A stretch of 64,000 nt of DNA. Source: Flavobacterium sp. N502540. GTDB taxonomy: Bacteria > Bacteroidota > Bacteroidia > Flavobacteriales > Flavobacteriaceae. The position numbers were made by a program, and so were the translations under genes. Of the stretch, positions 47,543 through 55,322 are shown one piece after another (positions within the stretch are counted from its first letter, which is position 1; each line of letters starts with the position of its first letter). The DNA lies in NCBI RefSeq assembly GCF_025947365.1, contig NZ_CP110012.1, positions 4,774,001 to 4,838,000 on the forward strand, given 5' to 3'. The notes under the pieces are model-generated. The model searched no databases and was not told where the DNA came from. It was given only the letters and a program-made list of their open reading frames with translations.

Positions 47543-48931
47543 ATGGAACTATACGATTTAATCAGAAAAAATGAAAAACTGACTTTTACTGACGCCAGTA
47601 CCGGAGTTTCAAAAACTATTGCAGAAATGGATCAGTCACTGGAAATCGAAAACATCCGTTCAGTTGTTTTTATTTACAATGACAATCAGTTACCGGCTAT
47701 TGAAACGCTTTTAAATTTTTACCAGAGCAGGTTTACGATTGCTTTGTTAGGAATGGGGTTACTTGAAAATTTTAAGGAAAATCTGGAACAGAAATATACT
47801 CCTTATTATATTTACGACCCTACGCGAACTGAAATAGAAGGCTACACAGCTGTAAATGCGTCAGAAACAATAGTATTGTTTAAACGAAACGTAAATTTAA
47901 TTTACCCGATACATGCCAAAATAAAACTTTTGCTAAGTACTTCCGGAACTACAGGATCGCCTAAATTTGTTAGGCTTTCTGATGAAAACCTGGTACACAA
48001 TGCAAAATCGATTATGGAATATATGCCTATCCGACCAGATGATGTAGTACCTTTAAATGTGCCGATCAATTTTGTGTATGGCTTGTCGATTTTTACCACC
48101 AATTGTATCAAAGCCAGTCAGATTGTTTGTACGGATAAAGATGCTTTTCAAAAAGAATTCTGGGCCGATTTCAAAAACTACGGATACTCTACCTTAGGTG
48201 GAGTTCCGTACTTCTATGAGATGCTGTACAGTATTGGATTTTTCAAGAAAGATCATCCTTCCTTACGTTACCTGACCCATACGGGCGGAATGCTGAATCA
48301 CAAACTAATCGAAGCAATTTCAGTTTTTAGTGAGAAATTCGGCAAGCAATTCTTTGCACAGTATGGTCAAACAGAAGCTTCGGGCCGTATGGCTTATCTG
48401 CCTCCGAAAGATCTGTTGCGAAAAGGAACTTCTATCGGCTTACCCGTTAAAAATGGACGTTTTGAGATTGATAACGAAACAGAGGAACTGATTTATATTG
48501 GTCCCAATGTTTATGGCGGTTATGCCAATGTGAGAGCTGATCTTCAGTTTTATGAGGAACAGGAAAGACTCCACACTGGAGACAAGGCCCGACAAGACGA
48601 AGAAGGTTACTACTATATTGTAGGCCGAATCAAACGAATCGTAAAATTGTTCGGAGTACGTCTCAATCTTGACGAAACAGAATTGTTGCTGAAAGATGCA
48701 TTGGGTGGACAAACGTTTATCTGTCTCGGAATAAACGATAAACACCTGGCCGTAATGTACACCGACGAAAATCTGAACAAAGAATTAATTCTGAAAGTGC
48801 TAAAAGCTAAACTAAATCTTCATGCCAGTTCTTTAAAAGTGATGCATATAGAAGACGTTCCACTTACACCAAACGGAAAAGTAAACTATCCTTTGCTTAA
48901 GGAATCACTGGAATTAGAAGGAGCTTTATAA
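47543..48931 (+). CDS. ANL-superfamily adenylate-forming enzyme (acyl-ACP ligase-like)
   Basis: The 462-aa enzyme has the ATP loop LLLSTSGTTGSPK near 130-142, YGQTEASGR near 273-281, LHTGDKARQDEEGYYYIVGR and the catalytic C-terminal lysine in TPNGKVNY. It should activate a carboxylic acid as an adenylate and load it on the adjacent carrier protein. It is shorter than most acyl-CoA synthetases, as is common for stand-alone carrier-loading enzymes. The substrate is unknown. A fatty acid for a siderophore tail is one idea. The last 18 bases of the gene are duplicated downstream. Confidence 0.85.
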   Translation: MELYDLIRKNEKLTFTDASTGVSKTIAEMDQSLEIENIRSVVFIYNDNQLPAIETLLNFYQSRFTIALLGMGLLENFKENLEQKYTPYYIYDPTRTEIEGYTAVNASETIVLFKRNVNLIYPIHAKIKLLLSTSGTTGSPKFVRLSDENLVHNAKSIMEYMPIRPDDVVPLNVPINFVYGLSIFTTNCIKASQIVCTDKDAFQKEFWADFKNYGYSTLGGVPYFYEMLYSIGFFKKDHPSLRYLTHTGGMLNHKLIEAISVFSEKFGKQFFAQYGQTEASGRMAYLPPKDLLRKGTSIGLPVKNGRFEIDNETEELIYIGPNVYGGYANVRADLQFYEEQERLHTGDKARQDEEGYYYIVGRIKRIVKLFGVRLNLDETELLLKDALGGQTFICLGINDKHLAVMYTDENLNKELILKVLKAKLNLHASSLKVMHIEDVPLTPNGKVNYPLLKESLELEGAL

Positions 48932-49277
48932 GTTTTCAGTCGCAGTTTTCAGTCACAGTTTTCAGTTTTCAGTTTACAGTTTTCAGTTTACAGTTTCAGT
49001 GTTTACTGATTACTGAGACTGTAAACTGTAAACTGTGACTTTTTTTATCCTTCCAAAACAAAAAAGTCTCCTGACAAAACCGCGTCAGGAACCTTTAAAT
49101 AAAATTAGAAGGAGCTTTATAGGTTTTCAGTCGCAGTTTTCAGTTTACAGTCGTAGTATACAGTTTCAGTGTTTACTGATTACTGAGACTGTAAACTGTA
49201 AACTGTGACTTTTTTATATCCTTCCAAAACAAAAAAAGGTTCCTGACAAAACCGCGTCAGGAACCTTTAAATAAAAA
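48912..49277. repeat. tandem duplication of gene 3' end, heptamer array and terminator
   Basis: A segment starting AATTAGAAGGAGCTTTATA at 48912, the last codons of the adenylating enzyme, is repeated at 49103. The two units (about 191 and 175 bp) share the codons, a period-7 CAGTTTT/CAGTTTA array with inverted copies (ACTGTAA), and a hairpin with the loop AAAACCGC. The first unit has extra heptamers. Differences in the first hairpin stem show they have diverged slightly. This is a segmental duplication, not a new gene. Confidence 0.9.
49235..49268 (-). terminator. terminator between the adenylating-enzyme and receptor genes
   Basis: GGTTCCTGAC (49238-49247) and GTCAGGAACC (49256-49265) form a perfect 10-bp stem. 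On the minus strand seven T residues follow, so it ends the receptor transcript. A partial twin with a broken lower stem is at 49066-49096 and may serve the plus strand. Confidence 0.85.
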
Positions 49278-49311
49278 AACAAAATAATAACTATTGTTCA
49301 AAAGCTATCTT

Positions 49312-51699
49312 TTAGAAGCTATATCCCAGCGCCAAGTTAAATCTGGTACCGTTTCCTCTTGTATAATTGGCATTTGTACCATAAAATTGAGAAGTCGTTG
49401 GATAATAATCTGTATTGAATATATTTTCAATTCCAAGTTTAACACGGATGCTGTCCGTTACTTTATAAGCAGATGCCAGATTCCATAAATTGAAAGAATG
49501 AATTGGTCCTTCGCCAATTGCATAAGCTCCTTTGGCATTTGGTTTAAAAACATCACGATCACCAACATACATCCAGTACAATTCAACATTTAATCTTTTA
49601 CCGCCATACTTTGCGTAACCCGCAATTTTAACCGGAGGAATTCGGTTTGATTTCAAATAAATATCGGTTGGCCCGTAAAAGTTCCCGTCAGAATCTTTAT
49701 CACCTCTTCCCTGTACATTTGCATAGTTACCACCTACTGTCAATTCCTTAAGAATTTGGTAATCGGCCTGAACTTCATATCCCCAAACTCTTTCCGGCAA
49801 ACGTTCTGCTACTAAAAATCCGTCCACCTGAATCAAATTGGTTCCTAATTTTGATGTACTCAAATAATAAGAAGCACTTAAATTGAATTTTCCTAACTGA
49901 CTGCTAAAACCTCCTTCATAGTTGTTGACGATAATTGGTTCTGTCTCTAACTTAGAGATGGCATCCTGTTTTGCATTGGTTAAAACCCTTCCTAAATCAA
50001 ATACAGAAAAAGCCTGAGAAAAACTCACAAACGGATTGAAGAATTTAAATCTTGAGTATCGAATACCTGTGTTAAAAACAAAAGCATCATAATTAAGCTC
50101 ACCGCCTTTTACAGCGATACTTCCCGCTCCATTTGCACCGGTAGCAAGAGTATTATAATCGTCGATATTGATTTTAATGTTTTCTGCACGCAAACCTGCT
50201 TTTACATTCCAATCACCAAACAGTTGTGTTGATAACTGTGCATAAGGTGCCAGATTGACCATATCGATGTTCGGAACCCAAACACGTCCGTCAACCAGTT
50301 TTTGATTCGTTTTATCGTTCAATAAATCGAATCCGTAAGTCACATCACCCGTGAAGTTTGACGAAATTACAAAAGGAGAATTCAAATACACTCTTAACCC
50401 TTTTTTGGTAGATGCCGTTTGTGATTGTCCACTTCCATAGAAAAAAGTAGAGTTAGAAAATGCCGTCAGGAAATCCTGAAAATACAAGTTGGCTGTAAGT
50501 GAAGTGCTTCCAAAAATTCCTTTGTTTACATACTGAAGATTAGCGTTATGATTGTAACGATTTCCTTCATCTACGCCAGGTCTGTTACCCAATACTCCAA
50601 TTGCCGGGCTTACTCCGTATACTCCATTTTTAAGGATAAAATCCGAATCCTGATTCGAACTGAAGTAATTGTACATGAAGTCAATTCTTTGCTTAGCAGT
50701 TAAATCGTAACCTACTTTGGTAAACACATTATACGTTTTAGTTTCTCCTAATCCGTATTCTGGAGAAATAACCTTCCCTCCTCCATCACGAAAAACACCC
50801 GTTTTTTCATAAGTTCCACCTACCATATAGTTGAACTTACTGATTTTTCCATAAAACTGCTGATTGAATCGGTATCCCAATGTGCTGTCACCTTTTATAT
50901 TTCCGTTAGTTCCAGCTTCACTGTATCCGGCAAATTTCTTCTGAGTTTTACCCGACTTGGTGATATAATTAATCAAACCTCCATCAGCACCATTTCCATA
51001 AATAGCAGTCGCTCCTTTAATGACTTCTATACGTTCAATTACCGAAGGATCTATAGAACGCAGTTCACGTCCTGCAGATTTCAATGGCGTCGATTGCGGA
51101 ATTCCATCAATCAAAACTAAGGGATTTCTTCCGCGAAGTGTCTGACCGTAATTCCCTGTATTGTTTGTACCCGACCCCAAACCCGGAACCGCAAATGCCA
51201 CAATATTGGCTATATTTGGACTCACAATCGATAGATCCTCAATGTCTTTAGCATTGATCACGGTTACCGAAGAAGGTGTTTTCGATAAGGTTTCCACCTT
51301 TCTGCTCGCCGAAACGATAATTTCATCCAGTTGGTCACCATTTTCTGAAGAAGTGCTGGTTTCTTTACCATTAAATTTCAATTGCAAAGTCACATTGGCA
51401 GTTTCATTGTTTGCAACCGTAACTTCCTGTTCGATCGTTTCGTAGCCCGATAATGACGCTTGCAGTGTATAAATATTCTCTACAATTTTGTTCAGTCTAA
51501 AGCTGCCATCGCTATTTGAAATGGTTTTATATTTTGAATTTTTAAGTGTAATAATAACTCCCGAAGCCGATTTTCCATCAGAGGTTGTGATTTGTCCTTT
51601 AATTTTTCCACCATTTTGTTGTGCAAAAGAAGAAAAGACTGAAAATAAGAGGCTGATAATAAATAAAAACTTTGATGTTCTTAAACTAAGATATTTCAT
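49312..51699 (-). CDS. TonB-dependent siderophore-type outer-membrane receptor
   Basis: The 795-aa protein has a signal peptide (to about residue 26, FSSFA). A CarboxypepD_reg-like domain spans about 30-115, and a TonB box follows around DQLDEIIVSA. The plug is about 140-245, with RNPLVLIDGIPQS and VERIEVIKGATAIYGNGADG, and a 22-strand type barrel ends in NLALGYSF. Size and plug resemble ferric-siderophore receptors rather than SusC proteins, and no SusD is present. It lies convergent to the siderophore genes, and its promoter carries the same 17-bp site, so it is likely the uptake receptor for the siderophore made here. Confidence 0.88.
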   Translation of the reverse strand: MKYLSLRTSKFLFIISLLFSVFSSFAQQNGGKIKGQITTSDGKSASGVIITLKNSKYKTISNSDGSFRLNKIVENIYTLQASLSGYETIEQEVTVANNETANVTLQLKFNGKETSTSSENGDQLDEIIVSASRKVETLSKTPSSVTVINAKDIEDLSIVSPNIANIVAFAVPGLGSGTNNTGNYGQTLRGRNPLVLIDGIPQSTPLKSAGRELRSIDPSVIERIEVIKGATAIYGNGADGGLINYITKSGKTQKKFAGYSEAGTNGNIKGDSTLGYRFNQQFYGKISKFNYMVGGTYEKTGVFRDGGGKVISPEYGLGETKTYNVFTKVGYDLTAKQRIDFMYNYFSSNQDSDFILKNGVYGVSPAIGVLGNRPGVDEGNRYNHNANLQYVNKGIFGSTSLTANLYFQDFLTAFSNSTFFYGSGQSQTASTKKGLRVYLNSPFVISSNFTGDVTYGFDLLNDKTNQKLVDGRVWVPNIDMVNLAPYAQLSTQLFGDWNVKAGLRAENIKINIDDYNTLATGANGAGSIAVKGGELNYDAFVFNTGIRYSRFKFFNPFVSFSQAFSVFDLGRVLTNAKQDAISKLETEPIIVNNYEGGFSSQLGKFNLSASYYLSTSKLGTNLIQVDGFLVAERLPERVWGYEVQADYQILKELTVGGNYANVQGRGDKDSDGNFYGPTDIYLKSNRIPPVKIAGYAKYGGKRLNVELYWMYVGDRDVFKPNAKGAYAIGEGPIHSFNLWNLASAYKVTDSIRVKLGIENIFNTDYYPTTSQFYGTNANYTRGNGTRFNLALGYSF

Positions 51700-51731
51700 T
51701 GATTTTAATTTTTGGTTAGTGATTTTTATTC

Positions 51732-51764
51732 TTATTTAGAATTAATAAAAACAGCGCAAAAGTA
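51732..51764 (-). promoter_or_regulatory. promoter and probable iron operator of the receptor gene
   Basis: On the minus strand the -7 box TACTTTTG (51757-51764) is the same as that of the siderophore operon. Eight bases further is TTATTAATTCTAAATAA (51732-51748), differing from the siderophore operon site in one base. The shared box, site and order indicate common control. Confidence 0.7.
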
Positions 51765-52032
51765 AAGATTAATAATTGTTTAACAAGTATTATTTCGATT
51801 TATTCTATAGAATTTTAAATAATTCATTCGGCTTTGTCAGAAAATAAACCAGCTTTTTGATAAAAAAGCAATATTACAATAGCAACAGCTTAAAAAATTG
51901 TACGAATGCCATAAAACGATTCAAAATCAATCTGTAAGTTTTCTCCTCTCAAAGTTTAAGATTACTCCATTCAAAAGTTAATAAATGAGCATTTTTGAGG
52001 CTTTACGGCTCTTTTTTTTATCCAAAAAATAA

Positions 52033-52060
52033 AGATTTAGTCTAAATAAGTATAAATTTG
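52033..52060 (+). promoter_or_regulatory. promoter and probable iron operator of the PepSY gene
   Basis: AGATTTAGTCTAAATAA at 52033-52049 contains the most symmetric copy of the site: ATTTAG, one base, CTAAAT. A -7 box TAAATTTG follows at 52053-52060, so here the site overlaps the upstream part of the promoter. It lies about 96 bp before the ATG. Confidence 0.65.
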
Positions 52061-52155
52061 CGACGCATTTTCTGCGGATTCAAGTTTAATTCTAACAGAA
52101 AATGACACCATTACGGTGTGAACCAGAGTGCCAATAAAACCAAATACGCTACTAA

Positions 52156-53262
52156 ATGAAGAAAGGAATAAAAAAAACGGTCAGACAAATACATTTATGG
52201 CTGGGACTTGGCTCAGGTTTAATCGTTTTTATTGCGGCCTTAACCGGCAGTATTTTAGTTTTTGAAAAAGAAATTGACTCATTCTTACATCCTCAATACT
52301 ATCAGGTTTCATCTGTAGGGACTACCAAAAAAACGATTGATTATTGTACAGACGTTCTTCAGAAACAATACGGCATCAAAAAAATCACCCGAATTTATAC
52401 CTTCAATGATCCTTCGCGTACCTTCCAAATTCTGGCAAAGGATGCCGATAAAAAGGCACAGTTTTTTTCTATTGATCCTTATACCGGAAAAGTGCTCGCC
52501 ACAACACCTCAGGAAAGCCGATTTTTTGTAGTAGTACTTTCACTCCACAGACAATTGCTAATGGGGGATGCCGGTCAGCTTATTATGGGATCTTCCTGTA
52601 TTATTTTTGTTCTCATGCTGATCACAGGTATGGTGTTATGGTGGCCGAAAAAAATTAAAAATTTAAAACAGCGACTAAAGGTAAAATGGAGCGGTTCTTT
52701 CAAAAGAATCAATTGGGATTTTCATTCTACTTTTGGCTTTTACAGCTTTTTAGCTTTACTTATTATTTCGCTAACTGGTCTTTCCTTCGCCTTTGACTGG
52801 TTTCAAAATGGTCTTTATTTACTGGCCGATGGAACTACTGGTAAAAAAGTATCCTTAAAAGTAGAGAATCCGACAAAAATAGACCCTAAGCTCAACAATA
52901 CCGCTTTTTATCAAAGCATTTACAATAAGACCGATAGTATTTTTCCTTATACCGGAAATATCCAAATTAGAATGCCGGTGGATACAATCAATAGTATTAC
53001 GGTTCTGAAGGAAGATCTGGGAAGAATCATTCCACATCAATCCAGCTCGGCTTATTTTGATAAGTATACAGCGGAAAATATTGAAAACAGACCTTACAAA
53101 TCCTATTCAAACGGTGACAAACTGAAACGTTTGATGTATCCTATTCATACCGGAAGTGTTTATGGATTAACCACTAAAATAATTGCTTTTTTGGTTTGTC
53201 TTTTTGCTGCGACATTACCTATTACAGGACTAATAATTTGGCTCGGTAGAAAGAAAAAGTAG
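52156..53262 (+). CDS. PepSY-associated membrane protein, probable iron-siderophore reduction or uptake
   Basis: The 368-aa protein has four membrane helices (about 15-37, 140-165, 190-212 and 340-362) and PepSY-type extracytoplasmic parts. The N-terminus (QIHLWLGLGSGLIVFIAALTG) and His-containing helices are typical of the PepSY_TM family, often encoded beside TonB-dependent iron receptors. Some relatives are proposed ferric-siderophore reductases. It is divergent from the receptor gene, and both promoters carry the same operator-like site, which supports a role in iron acquisition. Confidence 0.85.
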   Translation: MKKGIKKTVRQIHLWLGLGSGLIVFIAALTGSILVFEKEIDSFLHPQYYQVSSVGTTKKTIDYCTDVLQKQYGIKKITRIYTFNDPSRTFQILAKDADKKAQFFSIDPYTGKVLATTPQESRFFVVVLSLHRQLLMGDAGQLIMGSSCIIFVLMLITGMVLWWPKKIKNLKQRLKVKWSGSFKRINWDFHSTFGFYSFLALLIISLTGLSFAFDWFQNGLYLLADGTTGKKVSLKVENPTKIDPKLNNTAFYQSIYNKTDSIFPYTGNIQIRMPVDTINSITVLKEDLGRIIPHQSSSAYFDKYTAENIENRPYKSYSNGDKLKRLMYPIHTGSVYGLTTKIIAFLVCLFAATLPITGLIIWLGRKKK

Positions 53263-53473
53263 TTTTTTGACGAAACAAATCGCTATATTCAGTTGTTGTA
53301 TTTCTTTGGAAAAATTTTCTTACCTGTTGGGTAATTAGGATACTTTTACTCTGTTTTTCGAAATAAAAACAATCGTAAGTTGCTATATTTCAAAAATTTA
53401 CTTAAATTTAGTCCCCCATTTCTAATAAATCTTTTTACGACTTGTTTAATCTGTTGGCTAAAATCTCAAAAGC

Positions 53474-54034
53474 ATGAAATGGTTCAACACTTTAGTAATA
53501 AAAAAGTTTACGGAAAGACTTTCAAAACCCGTTTCTAATGATGGTTCTCTTCATCTGGAAAAGGGCAGACAGTTTTATTTGTCGAACCGGTTTCAGGATG
53601 CCCTGCTGCATTTAAACTGTGCGATCAATTCCGGATTTGATCAGGGGGTTTATGCCTTAAGAGGAACTTGTCTTCAAAAACTGGATTACCATTATAATGC
53701 CATTGAGGATTTCGACAAAGCCATTGAAACTGATCCTTTAGAGTTTTCTATTTACTACAATCGGGCGGTATCCAAAAGAGCAATCTTAGATTTTACAGGC
53801 CATATAGAGGATTTGCACAATGCAATCTATTACTACAAGAAACATTCAACTATCGAAAATCAGGTGCTCAGAGCGTTCGAAGCCCATTTACAGGCTGCTA
53901 AAATGGATATAGAGGGCCCAATTCAAAACAGACATGAAATTCGCAAAGCTCCATCACTAGAAATAAAATCGTTAATCAGGGATTCTCTCAACCTCATTAA
54001 AAAAGCAAAGGGTAGAAATGTCACTGTGAATTGA
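53474..54034 (+). CDS. TPR-repeat protein of unknown function
   Basis: The 186-aa protein has about three TPR helix pairs (residues about 25-125, for example KGRQFYLSNRFQDALLHLN and NAIEDFDKAIETDPLEF) and a Lys-rich C-terminal tail. There is no signal peptide or membrane segment, so it is probably cytoplasmic and binds other proteins. The flanking gaps (211 and 314 bp) give no operon partner. Confidence 0.8.
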   Translation: MKWFNTLVIKKFTERLSKPVSNDGSLHLEKGRQFYLSNRFQDALLHLNCAINSGFDQGVYALRGTCLQKLDYHYNAIEDFDKAIETDPLEFSIYYNRAVSKRAILDFTGHIEDLHNAIYYYKKHSTIENQVLRAFEAHLQAAKMDIEGPIQNRHEIRKAPSLEIKSLIRDSLNLIKKAKGRNVTVN

Positions 54035-54348
54035 TTTCTTCCCTATTTTAAAAAGCTTCTTTTTTGTTTTTAAGTGGCACTAAAAAAAGTAAGCGGATTC
54101 GTTTCACGAAAACGCTGATGAAAACGGATTTTTAGAAGAATAAAATACGTTATCGTAATAAAATAATCCTATCCCGGACAAAACAAAAAAAATCCGTGCA
54201 GATCCGCGTCTTCGCCTAGCGAATCCATATCATCCGTGTGCCATAATCCTAACTATAAAAAATACAAAAGTTCACACTAAGACTTCTCTTCTTTTGCAAC
54301 TCACCCGCTAATTGTGTTATATTTACCATATTAAACCGAAGTTTTATT
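54035..54348. other. intergenic region with interspersed repeat and XRE promoter
   Basis: A stretch around 54185-54240 (AATCCGTGCAGATCCGCGTC, then TTCGCCTAGCGAATCC) looks like a non-coding interspersed repeat. At its right end TTTG (54293-54296) and TATATTTA (54318-54325), 21 bp apart, make a plausible housekeeping promoter for the regulator gene at 54349. Confidence 0.5.
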
Positions 54349-54933
54349 ATGGAAGATTTTTTAATTGGTATTGGAAAGAGATTAAAAGAGATCAGGAAGA
54401 AAAATGCATTAACCATACACGAAGTAGCCAACAGAGCCGGAGTTAGCAACGGTTTGATTTCCAGAATTGAAAATGGAAGAACAATTCCTTCCCTACCCGT
54501 TTTGATTGAATTGATACAATCCTTAAATACGGATGTGAGTTATTTTTTTGAAGGCGTTGAAAATACCAAGAATGCGAAGTACATTCATATTAAAAAAGAA
54601 GATTATCAAAAGATAGAAAAAGAGGACCGTGCCGAAACTACCGGTTTTAACTATTATCATATTTTCAGTAAAAGCATTAATTCTATTGGTTTTGAAGCTG
54701 TAATTCTTGACGTGGAACCAAACTGTAAACGCGAAAAAGTAATTACAGATGCCTGGGAGTTCAAATACATCATTAAAGGAAGTGTGACTTATATTATTGA
54801 TGATGCAGAAGTGGTTGTCAATGAAGGCGATTCACTATGTTTTAACGGAAGGCATCCGCACGTTCCCCAAAACCGAACAACAGAAAACTGTGTAATGCTG
54901 GTACTTTACTTTTATTCTGAGAGTAATAGCTAA
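54349..54933 (+). CDS. XRE-family regulator with cupin sensor domain
   Basis: The 194-aa protein has an N-terminal XRE helix-turn-helix (about 10-65, LTIHEVANRAGVSNGLISRIENGRTIPSLPVLIELI, given here as one domain) and a C-terminal cupin barrel (about 105-185, with WEFKYIIKGSVTYIIDD). Regulators of this build bind a small molecule in the cupin and control catabolic or transport genes. It converges on the phosphonate-type locus and may regulate it, but it is not in the same transcript. A terminator and a repeat separate them. Confidence 0.88.
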   Translation: MEDFLIGIGKRLKEIRKKNALTIHEVANRAGVSNGLISRIENGRTIPSLPVLIELIQSLNTDVSYFFEGVENTKNAKYIHIKKEDYQKIEKEDRAETTGFNYYHIFSKSINSIGFEAVILDVEPNCKREKVITDAWEFKYIIKGSVTYIIDDAEVVVNEGDSLCFNGRHPHVPQNRTTENCVMLVLYFYSESNS

Positions 54934-55322
54934 ACTTAACCATTTTTTTACCGCAAGGATCGCAAAGTTTTTTACAGGTTAGACCTTTTAAAAAAGATAA
55001 GGTTCGCAAAGCTCTATAGATAGAACTTTACGATTAAATAACTACTAAGCTTGTCAATATCGACCGAAGGGGGACTCGAAGGACAGTGAACAGGCGAAGC
55101 AAATCACACGTGGGATTCGAAAAAGATTGGCGACATTCTGTGTCGAGTTTCTAATGCGATTTCTCTCTTCGATCGAAATGACACAAAATGAGAAAAAAAA
55201 CCTTTGCGAACTTTGCGTAGTATCTTAGCGTACTCTGCGGTTAGCCTCTAAACCAAAATTAAATCAAAAAGGCTACCTTCAAAAAAGAAGATAACCCTTT
55301 AAAAAACAAAAAACACAAATTT
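54934..55322. other. intergenic repeat region with terminator of the phosphonate-type locus
   Basis: No gene. The stretch around 55200-55250 (CTTTGCGAACTTTGCGTAG and following) looks like an interspersed repeat. GAACAGGCGAAGCAA (about 55089-55103) also occurs near 19513. An imperfect hairpin at about 55269-55303, followed by TTTTT on the minus strand, probably terminates the locus. Confidence 0.5.
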
